DNA from: an uncultured Pseudomonadota bacterium
Lineage (GTDB): Bacteria; Pseudomonadota; Gammaproteobacteria; Steroidobacterales; Steroidobacteraceae
Assembly (NCBI GenBank): GCA_903910215.1
Contig: CAIVYV010000265.1
Location: 1-6,930 of the forward strand
Length of the DNA stretch: 6,930 nt
Direction: 5' to 3'
Shown: positions 1 to 6,301 of the stretch, one piece after another
How positions within the stretch are numbered: position 1 is the first letter of the stretch
How the letters are laid out: each line of letters starts with the position of its first letter
Program-made: the position numbers and the translations under genes
The notes under the pieces: generated by a model
Told to the model about the DNA's origin: nothing
What the model saw: the letters and a program-made list of their open reading frames with translations, nothing else
Databases searched by the model: none

Positions 1-1
1 C

Positions 2-316
2 TGCAACCAGTCTCACGACAGCTCGCAGCGAGTTGCGAGAGTGTTGCTTGAGGCGTTCGACAATCTCCCGGGCGGATCGGAAGTGACGCTAACGCATAGC
101 AAGTTAGCTGATCTAGTTGGCGTCAGACGCGAGACGGTGAGCTTGGATCTCGTTAAGTGGGCTCATATGGGGATTATTTCTACAAAGAAAGGTGCGATAA
201 AGATCGAGCAGAGAGAGCGCCTGTCTGAGATTGCCTGTGATTGTTACCGTCATTCCAGTGAGTCACGGATCACGGCCCTCGATTTGTGGAAGAAGATTCC
301 TTGGAAAGTCGATTGA
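2..316 (+). CDS. Crp/Fnr-family transcriptional regulator, C-terminal part (5' truncated by window edge)
   Basis: Only the last 104 or so residues are visible. The frame is already open at base 2 and stops with TGA at 314-316. The visible part begins CNQSHDSSQRVAR, which matches the end of the dimerisation helix of a common Crp/Fnr subfamily (typically CNxxHSxxQRLAR). A winged helix-turn-helix follows: LTHSKLADLVGVRRETVSLDL contains the turn and the recognition helix, and KKGAIKI forms the wing. The tail has the CDCY motif usual in this subfamily. The cyclic-nucleotide-like sensor domain lies outside the window, so the effector cannot be named. The GTG at 41 is an internal Val codon, not the real start, because homology extends upstream of it. 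The protein would bind DNA as a dimer in the cytoplasm. Its targets are unknown; see the dyad about 95 bp downstream. Confidence 0.9.
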   Translation, partial: CNQSHDSSQRVARVLLEAFDNLPGGSEVTLTHSKLADLVGVRRETVSLDLVKWAHMGIISTKKGAIKIEQRERLSEIACDCYRHSSESRITALDLWKKIPWKVD

Positions 317-409
317 TCTGTTATTGCGTAGGCGCTGCTCAATGCGTCAAAAAGTTCTCTCGTCCCCGACTACTACCAAGAGAGTTTTACAGGCGCTTCT
401 TCAGATCTC

Positions 410-423
410 GTGACATACGTCAC
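410..423. repeat. Perfect dyad GTGA-N6-TCAC (Crp/Fnr-site-like or small hairpin)
   Basis: The sequence GTGACATACGTCAC is a perfect inverted repeat with a 5 bp arm and a 4 nt loop. Written as GTGA-N6-TCAC it has the core spacing of Crp-type operators (TGTGA-N6-TCACA). It lies in the 118 bp gap between the convergent Crp/Fnr regulator and DCC genes, so it is not in an obvious promoter. As RNA it could form a short hairpin, but no T-tract follows on either strand, so it is not a canonical terminator. I see no other convincing signal in 317-434. Confidence 0.3.
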
Positions 424-434
424 CATCTTTCGCA

Positions 435-821
435 TCACGCTCGCTTGGCAGCCCAGCGCTGAATCGTCGGTCGGATTCGCAAGAAGCCTCGATACGCCAT
501 CTCCATTAACGTTGCGACGCCGGGCAAGCGTCCGACTCGTGCCAGCCAACGCCAATACGGCAAGCGTTCCCAAAGAGCGATGAACGCGCGTGCTCCACTC
601 TCGATGCGACCATCAGCATATCTGACATGAAATCGAGCGAGTGCTTGTTCTCGCGTCAGCTCTGCTGGTAGCGGTACCGCTTGCTGACTGACATCGCAGA
701 ACTCGACCGGCTCTACCGGGGTTAAGTCGCGATAAACACCGATCTCGCGCCGACAAACCGGGCAGGCGCCGTCGTAGAAGACGGCCAGAGAGTCGGCGCC
801 TGAGGGGTCAGTTTTACTCAT
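435..821 (-). CDS. DCC-family thiol-disulfide oxidoreductase-like protein (DUF393)
   Basis: This 128-residue protein belongs to the DCC (DUF393/YuxK-like) family. The signature YDGACPVC is at residues 16-23, giving a thioredoxin-like C20-x-x-C23 pair behind the family's Asp-Gly. The rest follows the family pattern: a short beta/alpha segment ending EFCDVS near 40-45, then HVRYADGRIESGARAF at about 65-80, WERLPYWRW at 84-92, and a C-terminal RGFLRIRP at 111-118. The length is normal for the family and there is no signal peptide, so it should be cytoplasmic. A redox role is predicted from the CxxC; the substrate is unknown. No clear Shine-Dalgarno sequence precedes the ATG at 821. The gene is divergent from the transporter (68 bp gap) and converges on the regulator fragment. 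Family assignment is firm, function is not. Confidence 0.9.
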   Translation of the reverse strand: MSKTDPSGADSLAVFYDGACPVCRREIGVYRDLTPVEPVEFCDVSQQAVPLPAELTREQALARFHVRYADGRIESGARAFIALWERLPYWRWLARVGRLPGVATLMEMAYRGFLRIRPTIQRWAAKRA

Positions 822-830
822 GGTCGGATT

Positions 831-860
831 TTGACAGAAAGGCCGCTACCAATTCTCAAT
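831..860 (+). promoter_or_regulatory. Likely sigma-70-type promoter for the BASS transporter
   Basis: A perfect -35 hexamer TTGACA lies at 831-836. With an 18 bp spacer the best -10 is CTCAAT at 855-860, which keeps only the AAT half of TATAAT. Transcription would start near 867, leaving a leader of about 23 nt before the ATG at 890. A weak purine stretch (AAGA, 877-880) sits 9 nt before that start. The site is in the gap between the divergent DCC and transporter genes, the expected place. Confidence 0.4.
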
Positions 861-889
861 TCACTCAGTCCCGCCTAAGATGACACGGC

Positions 890-1750
890 ATGGAAAGTTC
901 TCTCGTCACGAATCTGCTATTACCGCTTGCGCTCGGCATCGTCATGTTGGGTCTCGGTCTGTCACTAACGACGGACGACTTCAAGCGCATCGCTCGTTAT
1001 CCGAGAGCCGTGCTGATTGGTCTTGCGACACAAACGATCCTCTTGGTTGCGATCGCTTATGCATTGACGCAGTGGTTTGATTTATCACCCGAGTTGTCGG
1101 TTGGCTTGATGCTGCTAGCAGCCTCGCCGGGCGGAGCAACGGCCAACATTTACAGTCATCTAGCTAAGGGTGACGTCGCGCTCAACATTACTCTGACCGC
1201 GATCAACAGTGCATTGGCGCTCATCACCTTGCCGCTGATCGTCAATTTTTCTTTGGCGCATTTCATGGGTCAGGAGCAGTACGTACCGCCGCCGACGCGC
1301 AAGATTGTCGAAGTCGCTGTGATCATCGTCTTGCCGGTGCTGATCGGCATGGCACTACGCGCGAGTCGGCCGCTGTGGGCAGCTCGGCTGGAGAAGCCGA
1401 TCCGGATCTTCGCCGTGTTAGTGCTGCTCGCGGTGATTCTGGCGGCGATCGGTGCCGAGTGGGATCGGCTACCGGGGTTCATTGCTGCGGTCGGCGGCGC
1501 CTGTCTTGCGTTCAACTTGGTCAGTATCGGGGTAGGTTACGGGTTGCCTCGATTGCTGAAACTGGAGCGCAGTCAGTCCATTGCTATCTCTATGGAGATC
1601 GGCATCCACAACGGCACGCTTGCGATCTTCATTGCGCTTAATGTATTACAGAACGCGCAGATGTCGATCCCAGCTGCGGTCTACAGCATCATCATGTTTT
1701 TGACGGCTGGCGTATTTGCCTATGGGCTTACTCAACAAGCTCGTTCGTGA
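890..1750 (+). CDS. Bile acid:sodium symporter (BASS/SBF) family transporter
   Basis: This 286-residue hydrophobic integral inner-membrane protein has about nine or ten predicted helices, the usual size for bacterial BASS/SBF (PF01758) proteins. The first crossover region reads LAASPGGATANIYSHLAKGD at about residues 76-95, followed by NITLTAINSALALITLPL at 99-116. The second is MEIGIHNGTLAIF at 235-247, where E236 and H240-N241 correspond to the E-x-G-x-Q-N sodium-binding motif; His replaces the more common Gln. The family couples sodium to uptake of organic anions (bile acids, pantoate, keto acids and others), so the substrate cannot be read from sequence. The ATG at 890 gives an N-terminus that starts directly before helix 1. 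The gene converges on the pseudo-nitrilase gene, leaving only 15 bp between stop codons, with no visible terminator. Confidence 0.92.
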   Translation: MESSLVTNLLLPLALGIVMLGLGLSLTTDDFKRIARYPRAVLIGLATQTILLVAIAYALTQWFDLSPELSVGLMLLAASPGGATANIYSHLAKGDVALNITLTAINSALALITLPLIVNFSLAHFMGQEQYVPPPTRKIVEVAVIIVLPVLIGMALRASRPLWAARLEKPIRIFAVLVLLAVILAAIGAEWDRLPGFIAAVGGACLAFNLVSIGVGYGLPRLLKLERSQSIAISMEIGIHNGTLAIFIALNVLQNAQMSIPAAVYSIIMFLTAGVFAYGLTQQARS

Positions 1751-1765
1751 ATTCGACAGAGGACG

Positions 1766-2578
1766 TCATAGGCCCGCTAGCACGAGAACGTGTTCATCTG
1801 CCGTGGGGCACTCGGCGATCACATCGCCCTGTGCGTTGAGAACTCGAGATCTACCGAGTCCCTGGGTGTTGCACCCTAGCGGCTGCCATGGTGCTGCGGC
1901 ATGCACATTAATGGATAAAGACGGCGCTGCCTGAGTTGTCGGTGGTGTGACACAGCCCGAACTTGAGTTCATCGTGATCATGATGTCGACACCACGGTCG
2001 ATGCATTCGGCGCCAAACGTGGCCGTTGCATCCATTGGCGTGACGGCGATTCGCCGCTCGTCCACCACGATGATGGGAAGCGCCAAGCCACTCTCGGCCC
2101 TTCGTCCCGCCAACGGCAGTGGCGCATGCCGTGGCGGCATGGGCCATTCGTGGAGCTGGCCTTGGGGTGAAAGTACGAGAATCGAATCGCATGATCGTCG
2201 AACCGCGCCGAGACTGATCCAACAGCGATGGTGAAGCGCAGCACGCGTCAGTCGTTCAAGATCATCATTGCCGAGCGATACGTCTGGAGCAGGTAGAAAG
2301 CTCGCTGCATGCCCTGTCAGTGGAGCATCGTCGAAAGCGAGCCAATCATAAGGTGCCCCATGTTGCTCGATGATTTGCAAAATCCGCGAGAGATTTCTTC
2401 CAAGGTCATTTTTAATATGTGCTGAGTCGATCGGTAGCGCTGTCGATTGAACGAGCGCAAAGCGACGGATTGAGTCGACGGCGCCGAATGCAGGTGTCAC
2501 GCGGCCGCCAAGGGTGATGACACTCGTCGTCAGCGCTGCTCCGACGAATTGTCGCCGGCTCCAGTGGCCTGCGCTCAT
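1766..2578 (-). CDS. Tat-signal carbon-nitrogen hydrolase-fold protein lacking the catalytic triad (pseudo-nitrilase)
   Basis: This 270-residue protein is related to the nitrilase encoded just upstream but appears catalytically dead. It opens with a twin-arginine signal: SRRQF at 7-11, a hydrophobic core at about 12-24, and a possible cleavage site after AFG (30-32). It should therefore be exported folded through Tat. The body aligns by eye with its neighbour. DWLAFDDAPLTG (78-89) replaces LLLFPEFCLTG, so catalytic Glu becomes Asp84. LSPQGQLHEW (136-145) replaces ISPSGDVVLK, so catalytic Lys becomes Trp145. RIAVTPMDATA (176-186) replaces NIAMMPCGEIM, so the Cys nucleophile becomes Met182. Later landmarks persist, such as LNAQGDVIAE (247-256). 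It lacks the long C-terminal extension of the neighbour. Its ATG overlaps the neighbour's TGA (ATGA), implying translational coupling. The frame is intact over the full length, so it is not a decaying gene. Function is unknown; a binding or partner role is inferred. Confidence 0.8.
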   Translation of the reverse strand: MSAGHWSRRQFVGAALTTSVITLGGRVTPAFGAVDSIRRFALVQSTALPIDSAHIKNDLGRNLSRILQIIEQHGAPYDWLAFDDAPLTGHAASFLPAPDVSLGNDDLERLTRAALHHRCWISLGAVRRSCDSILVLSPQGQLHEWPMPPRHAPLPLAGRRAESGLALPIIVVDERRIAVTPMDATATFGAECIDRGVDIMITMNSSSGCVTPPTTQAAPSLSINVHAAAPWQPLGCNTQGLGRSRVLNAQGDVIAECPTADEHVLVLAGL

Positions 2579-3615
2579 TTCTGCGGCGCTTGGATCAGGC
2601 CGCTCTTGACGAGGTTGTGGTAAGCCTCGTTCTGCACTTCGATAATCCGGTCTTTCGAGTCCATCGGCGCATCCGCGAATCGATTCGCTGGATATAGAGT
2701 CGTCGCGTTATAGAGCGGGCGATAGATATCGAGTCTTTGTCGCAGCAGTCGATTGCCAGATCCGGGAATCGAGCGCATACGTCGTAGCGCCTCGACGTCG
2801 ATCCAGGATGAACAGACGGTCGACTCTCCCGGGCCGCCTGAATCCGAGAGAATTCGGCCGTCCCAATCAAATATCTTTGAATGACCTGCGGTGGTGCCCG
2901 TTGGCAAGATACCGCCGATCTGTCCGCATTGATTCGCGGATATCAGATACATCATGTTCTCGGAGGCGCGTACCTTCTTGGCTGATTCCCAACTCCACAT
3001 ATCCGAGGCGCCGTGGTCGGAGGTCGGGTGTAAAAGCACCTCGGCGCCGCGCAACATGAACATGCGCGCGGCTTCGGGGTACATGATTTCGCCGCAGGGC
3101 ATCATGGCGATGTTGCCCAGTTCCGTCTTGGCGACGGGGAAGGTGCCCTCGATACCGTAGCGCTCGAGATAGCGATCCATGAAGTCGTGGGGAGAACCCG
3201 TCTGAACGGTGTTGATACGACGATATTTCAAGACCACATCGCCAGATGGCGATATGAGAAAAGAGGTATTGAAGTATCGTCCTGGCCATTCCGGGTCGCG
3301 CTCATAGGCATTGGCGCCGATCCAGACTTTGGCGGCTTGCGCCTCGCGCTGTAGTCGCTGGGTCACCGGACCCGGAATTTCAATGCAGGCCTTGTCGATC
3401 CATTCCTTGGCAGATTCGCTGAGGGGGAAACCGGTCAGGCAGAACTCCGGGAAGAGCAGCAGGTGTCGTCCGCCATCACGGGCGGTGCCTCGGATCAGCG
3501 TCGACCAACGGTCGAGCGATCGATTGATGATGGCAAGAGCTTCTTCTCGATTGCGAGCCGAGTTGACGAGGTTGCAGTACACCTGCATACAGGTGGCGCG
3601 CCATGGTTGAATCAT
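2575..3615 (-). CDS. Nitrilase-superfamily carbon-nitrogen hydrolase (intact catalytic triad)
   Basis: This 346-residue protein has the complete nitrilase-superfamily triad: E57 in LLLFPEFCLTG, K130 in VVLKYRR, and the Cys nucleophile C174 in MMPCGE. Family members hydrolyse non-peptide C-N bonds in amides, nitriles or carbamoyl compounds. FNTSFLISPSGDVVLKYRR-like spacing and the GHSKIFDWDGRIL segment (244-256) match the amidase/ureidopropionase-like branches rather than classical nitrilases, but the substrate cannot be assigned. After the catalytic domain there is a C-terminal extension of roughly 60-70 residues (from about 283) containing LYNATTLYPANRF. No signal peptide is visible, so a cytoplasmic enzyme is expected. 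The start at 3615 (ATG) has only a weak GGCGGGA-like purine stretch upstream; an internal ATG at 3588 (MQVYCN) is a possible alternative. It is first in a two-gene unit with the pseudo-nitrilase and divergent from kynBU across 121 bp. Confidence 0.87.
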   Translation of the reverse strand: MIQPWRATCMQVYCNLVNSARNREEALAIINRSLDRWSTLIRGTARDGGRHLLLFPEFCLTGFPLSESAKEWIDKACIEIPGPVTQRLQREAQAAKVWIGANAYERDPEWPGRYFNTSFLISPSGDVVLKYRRINTVQTGSPHDFMDRYLERYGIEGTFPVAKTELGNIAMMPCGEIMYPEAARMFMLRGAEVLLHPTSDHGASDMWSWESAKKVRASENMMYLISANQCGQIGGILPTGTTAGHSKIFDWDGRILSDSGGPGESTVCSSWIDVEALRRMRSIPGSGNRLLRQRLDIYRPLYNATTLYPANRFADAPMDSKDRIIEVQNEAYHNLVKSGLIQAPQK

Positions 3616-3724
3616 TAGATATCCCGCCTCGTAGATGTAACTTGGTGCCTCCGATCAAAGCAGAGTTGCCAGCTGTCTCCAACCTATCGCTGGGTCTTTT
3701 TGCATCGGGGTCCATTTCCGCGTG

Positions 3725-3730
3725 TAGTAT
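3725..3730 (+). promoter_or_regulatory. Possible -10 element for leaderless kynB transcript
   Basis: TAGTAT fits the TANNNT pattern and ends 6 nt before the kynB ATG at 3737. A transcript started at the usual distance would begin at or next to the start codon, giving a leaderless mRNA. This fits the lack of any Shine-Dalgarno-like purine run before kynB. A weak -35 candidate TTGCAT lies at 3700-3705, with a long 19 bp spacer. This is inferred from pattern only; an upstream promoter in the 121 bp divergent gap is equally possible. Confidence 0.25.
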
Positions 3731-3736
3731 CGCGCC

Positions 3737-4387
3737 ATGAGCCGACGCCGGATCTGGGATATCTCCCAAAAACTGCGCACTGAATTACCAGTATGGCCTG
3801 GTGATGTTCCGTTTGACTGCGGCGTCACCGGCGCGGTGTCGAGCGGTTCGAGCGTCAATCTACATCGACTAACTCTTTCGACGCAGTCGGGTACCCATGC
3901 CGAGTGTTCGCGTCATGTCAGAGATGATGCCGTCGATTTGGCGACACTGGATCTGACCGCTTTCATGGGTGAGTGCGAGTTACGCGATGTCAGCGGTGCG
4001 CAGCACGTCAATTCACAGGGCGTCATTCCGGTATCGTCGGTGCTCGACCGTTTGCCGCCGCGAGTCGAGCGACTGGTGCTGCGTACTTTTTCAATGCCCG
4101 ATTGGAGCGTGTGGCCTGCCGGGTTTCGCGCACTCGATCCGGAACTGATCGAAGCGATCGCAGCTCGTGGCTGTCGTCTGATTGCAACCGATGCACCATC
4201 GATCGACCCCGAGACTTGCAAGCAGCTTCGCTCCCATCACGCCTGTCATCGAGCAGGTATGGCGATTCTCGAGGGGGTCGTACTCGATGGCATTCCTGAG
4301 GGGCGGTATGAACTGATCGCTCTGCCGCTACCCATCGTCGGCGTTGAAGCCACGCCCGTACGGGCGGTGCTTCGCGAGTGGATCTGA
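3737..4387 (+). CDS. kynB: Kynurenine formamidase (arylformamidase), cyclase family
   Basis: The product hydrolyses N-formyl-L-kynurenine to L-kynurenine and formate, the second step of tryptophan catabolism. At 216 residues it has normal KynB length. Family landmarks are in place: WDIS at 7-10, PVWPGD at 18-23, TDAPSIDP at 151-158, SHHA at 166-169, GMAILEGVVLD at 174-184, and YELIALPLP followed by TPVRAVLR near the C-terminus. In characterised KynB proteins the metal site uses the motif H-x-G-T/A-H-x-D with a catalytic His four residues on. Here the stretch reads TQSGTHAECSRH (49-60), so the expected His50 is Gln and Asp56 is Glu, while His54 and His60 remain. The second-half ligands (a His in 167-168 and E179) are also kept. 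Metal affinity or activity may therefore differ. The TGA overlaps the kynU ATG (TGATG), indicating a translationally coupled operon. No clear ribosome binding site precedes the ATG. Confidence 0.9.
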   Translation: MSRRRIWDISQKLRTELPVWPGDVPFDCGVTGAVSSGSSVNLHRLTLSTQSGTHAECSRHVRDDAVDLATLDLTAFMGECELRDVSGAQHVNSQGVIPVSSVLDRLPPRVERLVLRTFSMPDWSVWPAGFRALDPELIEAIAARGCRLIATDAPSIDPETCKQLRSHHACHRAGMAILEGVVLDGIPEGRYELIALPLPIVGVEATPVRAVLREWI

Positions 4388-5577
4388 TGCTGCCGCCTAG
4401 TCGAGCGGAGTGTATTGAGCGGGATCGAGTCGATCCGCTCGCGACACACCGAGCGCTGTTCCGACTCCCTCCCGATGTGATTTATCTCGATGGCAATTCA
4501 TTGGGCGCTTTGACGCTCTCCGCCGAACGCCGAGTGGCGGCGGTAATGAGCCAGCAATGGGGTGTCGATCTCATTCGCAGTTGGACCGACAACGGCTGGC
4601 TCGACTATCCAGCGCGATTAGGCGATCGAATTGCACCCTTGATCGGTGCATCGTCTGGCGAAGTGTTGGTGTGTGATTCGACATCAGTCGATCTTTTCAA
4701 ACTCGCCTCGGCCGCCGCGCTGCAGCGCGGCACTCGTCGCAAGATTGTTACGGAGCTAGGCAACTTTCCTACCGACCTATACATTTTGCGGGGACTTGCA
4801 CAACTCGTTCCTCAGCTTGAAATCGTCGCCGTTCCGCGCAAGCAGCTGTCGGCGGCGATCGACCGGAATACTCTTCTCGTCGTACTCACCCATGTTCACT
4901 ATCGAACGGCTGAGATGTATGACTTGGCAGCAGTGACCGCGCACGTGCATTCGGTCGGCGCACGGATCATTTGGGATCTATCCCATTCGACCGGTGCGCT
5001 ATCGATTGATCTCAACGCAGCCAAAGTCGACTTTGCGGTGGGCTGTACCTATAAATATTTGAATGGGGGCCCGGGTGCTCCAGGGTTCCTTTACGTGCAG
5101 CGTGATTTACAGGCTGCCCTGCAGCCCGTTTTGAGTGGTTGGCTCGGTGATGCGCGGCCATTTGATTTTCTGGATGACTATATGCCGGCACCCGGTATCG
5201 ATCGTCATCGGTGTGGAACTCCGCCCGTGCTGGCCTATGCCGCTTTGGAGGGCGCACTCGATGCATTCGACGGTGTCGATGTCGACAGTATCAGACGAAA
5301 GTCGATCGAACTTGCAGATCTATTCATCGCGCTCGTAGAGGCTTTGCCGCAGGCGAGTTCTCTGCAACTCGTTTCGCCGCGTGACTCCGCTCGGCGCGGT
5401 AGTCACCTGTCGTTCGCTCACGCCGATGCCGGCGCGGTGATGCGGCGACTCATCAAGCGCGGCGTCATCGGTGATTTCCGTGCGCCGGATCTGCTGCGTT
5501 TTGGGCTGACGCCACTGTATCTGCGCTTCGTCGACGTTTGGGATGCTGTGCAGATTCTCGGCGAAGAGCTCGATTAG
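4387..5577 (+). CDS. kynU: Kynureninase (PLP-dependent L-kynurenine hydrolase)
   Basis: Kynureninase cleaves L-kynurenine to anthranilate and L-alanine; some homologues also accept 3-hydroxykynurenine. The 396-residue protein is a fold-type I PLP enzyme slightly shorter than many homologues (about 415). Visible landmarks, numbered from the ATG, are YLDGNSLGAL near residues 33-42, the phosphate-binding DSTSVDLFK at 97-105, NFPTDLY at 126-132 with F127 expected to stack on PLP, WDLSHSTGAL at 196-205 with D197 contacting the pyridine nitrogen, and CTYKYLNGGPG at 220-230 with K223 as the Schiff-base lysine. RFGLTPLY (371-378) carries the expected substrate-carboxylate Arg. I chose the ATG at 4387 because it overlaps the kynB stop as TGATG; an in-frame GTG at 4378 would add three residues. 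With kynB it forms a two-gene catabolic operon. No kynA is visible here. Confidence 0.94.
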   Translation: MLPPSRAECIERDRVDPLATHRALFRLPPDVIYLDGNSLGALTLSAERRVAAVMSQQWGVDLIRSWTDNGWLDYPARLGDRIAPLIGASSGEVLVCDSTSVDLFKLASAAALQRGTRRKIVTELGNFPTDLYILRGLAQLVPQLEIVAVPRKQLSAAIDRNTLLVVLTHVHYRTAEMYDLAAVTAHVHSVGARIIWDLSHSTGALSIDLNAAKVDFAVGCTYKYLNGGPGAPGFLYVQRDLQAALQPVLSGWLGDARPFDFLDDYMPAPGIDRHRCGTPPVLAYAALEGALDAFDGVDVDSIRRKSIELADLFIALVEALPQASSLQLVSPRDSARRGSHLSFAHADAGAVMRRLIKRGVIGDFRAPDLLRFGLTPLYLRFVDVWDAVQILGEELD

Positions 5578-6173
5578 ATCTGCCAGAGGATCAGTAGCAG
5601 GGCGAGCAAGACGAGCACCGTCCAGCCGATCGCATCGATGTAGCGGCGAATCTGGCGCTCGATTGGTGCCCCGCCGAATCGCACTAGGGCAGCGACCAAG
5701 AAAAATCGCGCCCCACGTCCCACGACGGAGCCGAGGATGAACGGGGCGAGCCCCATCGAGGCGGCACCCGCTGCGACGGTGAAAACCTTATAGGGAATCG
5801 GGGTGAAGCCCGCTGCGAAAATAGCCCAAAAACCATAGTCGGCGAACCATTGCTGGGCCGTTTCGAAGTGCCCAACGTAGCCGACCTTTTGCAACCAAGG
5901 CATGACTGCGTCGATCGCGACTTGACCGATCACGTAGCCGAATAATCCCCCCAATACCGAGGTGACGGTCGTCAGTGCGGCTAGATAGATCCAGCGCTTC
6001 GGCTGCGCGAGCGTCATCGGCGCGAGCAGCACATCAGGCGGAATCGGGAAGAACGAAGACTCCGTGAAGCTGACCACGCCGAGATAGCGTGTGGCGTATG
6101 GATGGACGCTCCAGCCTAAGACCTTGTCGTACAATTTACTGAATATTTTCACCAAGCGAATTGTAGATGTCAT
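5574..6173 (-). CDS. YqaA-family (DedA/SNARE-associated-like) inner-membrane protein
   Basis: This is a 199-residue integral membrane protein of the YqaA group, related to DedA (SNARE-associated/VTT-domain) proteins. Characteristic segments are FTESSFFPIPPD at 36-47, followed by a transmembrane stretch with TSVLGGLFGYVIG (71-83), GFTPIPYKVFTVAAGA at 122-137 (re-entrant, Pro-rich), GRGARFF at 152-158, and a C-terminal hydrophobic helix at about 183-197. DedA-type proteins are linked to membrane lipid (undecaprenyl phosphate or phospholipid) transport and envelope homeostasis; the role of YqaA members is not settled. The start is uncertain. The ATG at 6173 gives the usual N-terminus just before KIFSKLYD, while an ATG at 6200 and a GTG at 6221 would add 9 or 16 Thr/Ser-rich residues. 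None has a clear Shine-Dalgarno. The TAA overlaps the kynU TAG by 4 bp, tail to tail. Confidence 0.87.
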   Translation of the reverse strand: MTSTIRLVKIFSKLYDKVLGWSVHPYATRYLGVVSFTESSFFPIPPDVLLAPMTLAQPKRWIYLAALTTVTSVLGGLFGYVIGQVAIDAVMPWLQKVGYVGHFETAQQWFADYGFWAIFAAGFTPIPYKVFTVAAGAASMGLAPFILGSVVGRGARFFLVAALVRFGGAPIERQIRRYIDAIGWTVLVLLALLLILWQI

Positions 6174-6297
6174 TGGTGTAGTCGTCGACGTGCGCTGCAT
6201 CGAGGGCAAGACGCGAATCACGACGAAGGCCGCCGGGCAGCGGGAGAGAGGTTACGATATCGACGGCGAACTCTTCATCTGGACGCGGGTAAGGTAG
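6172..6297 (+). pseudogene. Coding-like stretch before the serine hydrolase; possible gene remnant or small ORF
   Basis: One forward frame from about 6172 to the TAG at 6295-6297 looks coding. Its codons are mostly purine-first and G/C-third, including 6252-6294, where the opposite strand in the same codon phase is blocked by a stop at 6252-6254. The peptide alternates like beta strands (GVVVDVR, EGKTRITTKA, GYDIDGELFIWTRVR) and faintly recalls the C-terminal strands of hot-dog/MaoC-type domains; that resemblance is a guess. The frame has no convincing start. The GTG at 6190 would give 35 residues, and the ATG at 6091 lies inside yqaA on the other strand. It ends 7 bp before the serine hydrolase ATG. 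It could be the 3' end of a deleted gene, a real small gene, or a shadow of a longer yqaA N-terminus. Confidence 0.2.
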
Positions 6298-6301
6298 GAA
6301 G
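6295..6301 (+). promoter_or_regulatory. Ribosome binding site of the serine hydrolase
   Basis: TAGGAAG contains a good AGGA core at 6296-6299 with a 5 nt spacer to the ATG at 6305. It is the clearest Shine-Dalgarno sequence in the window and fixes the start of the last gene. The TAG stop of the preceding coding-like frame overlaps it. Confidence 0.6.

Noticed and set aside
350..388. Imperfect inverted repeat AAAA..CTCTC / GAGAG.TTTT after the Crp/Fnr gene
   Set aside because: The arms pair only with an internal bulge and the loop is about 18 nt, so it is too weak to call a terminator.
1947..2234. Forward open frame inside the pseudo-nitrilase gene
   Set aside because: It is antisense to a full-length recognisable gene, has low-complexity composition and shows no family motif.
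1766..2578. Calling the Tat-signal nitrilase-like gene a decaying pseudogene
   Set aside because: The frame is intact, the signal peptide is well formed and fold landmarks persist. Loss of only the catalytic residues suggests a retained non-catalytic role, so it is kept as a CDS.
2867..3289. Long alternative reverse frame inside the active nitrilase gene
   Set aside because: It overlaps the catalytic core in another frame; the peptide is rich in Arg and His and has no recognisable domain. It is a shadow.
3669..3701. Stem-loop CCAGC/GCTGG followed by a T-rich run, terminator-like, before kynB
   Set aside because: The stem is only 5 bp with a 15 nt loop, and it sits in a divergent promoter region where a terminator would have no upstream gene on that strand. 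Attenuation is conceivable but not supported.
5012..5266. Reverse open frame inside kynU
   Set aside because: It is antisense to the PLP-lysine region of kynureninase and has no coding signature of its own.
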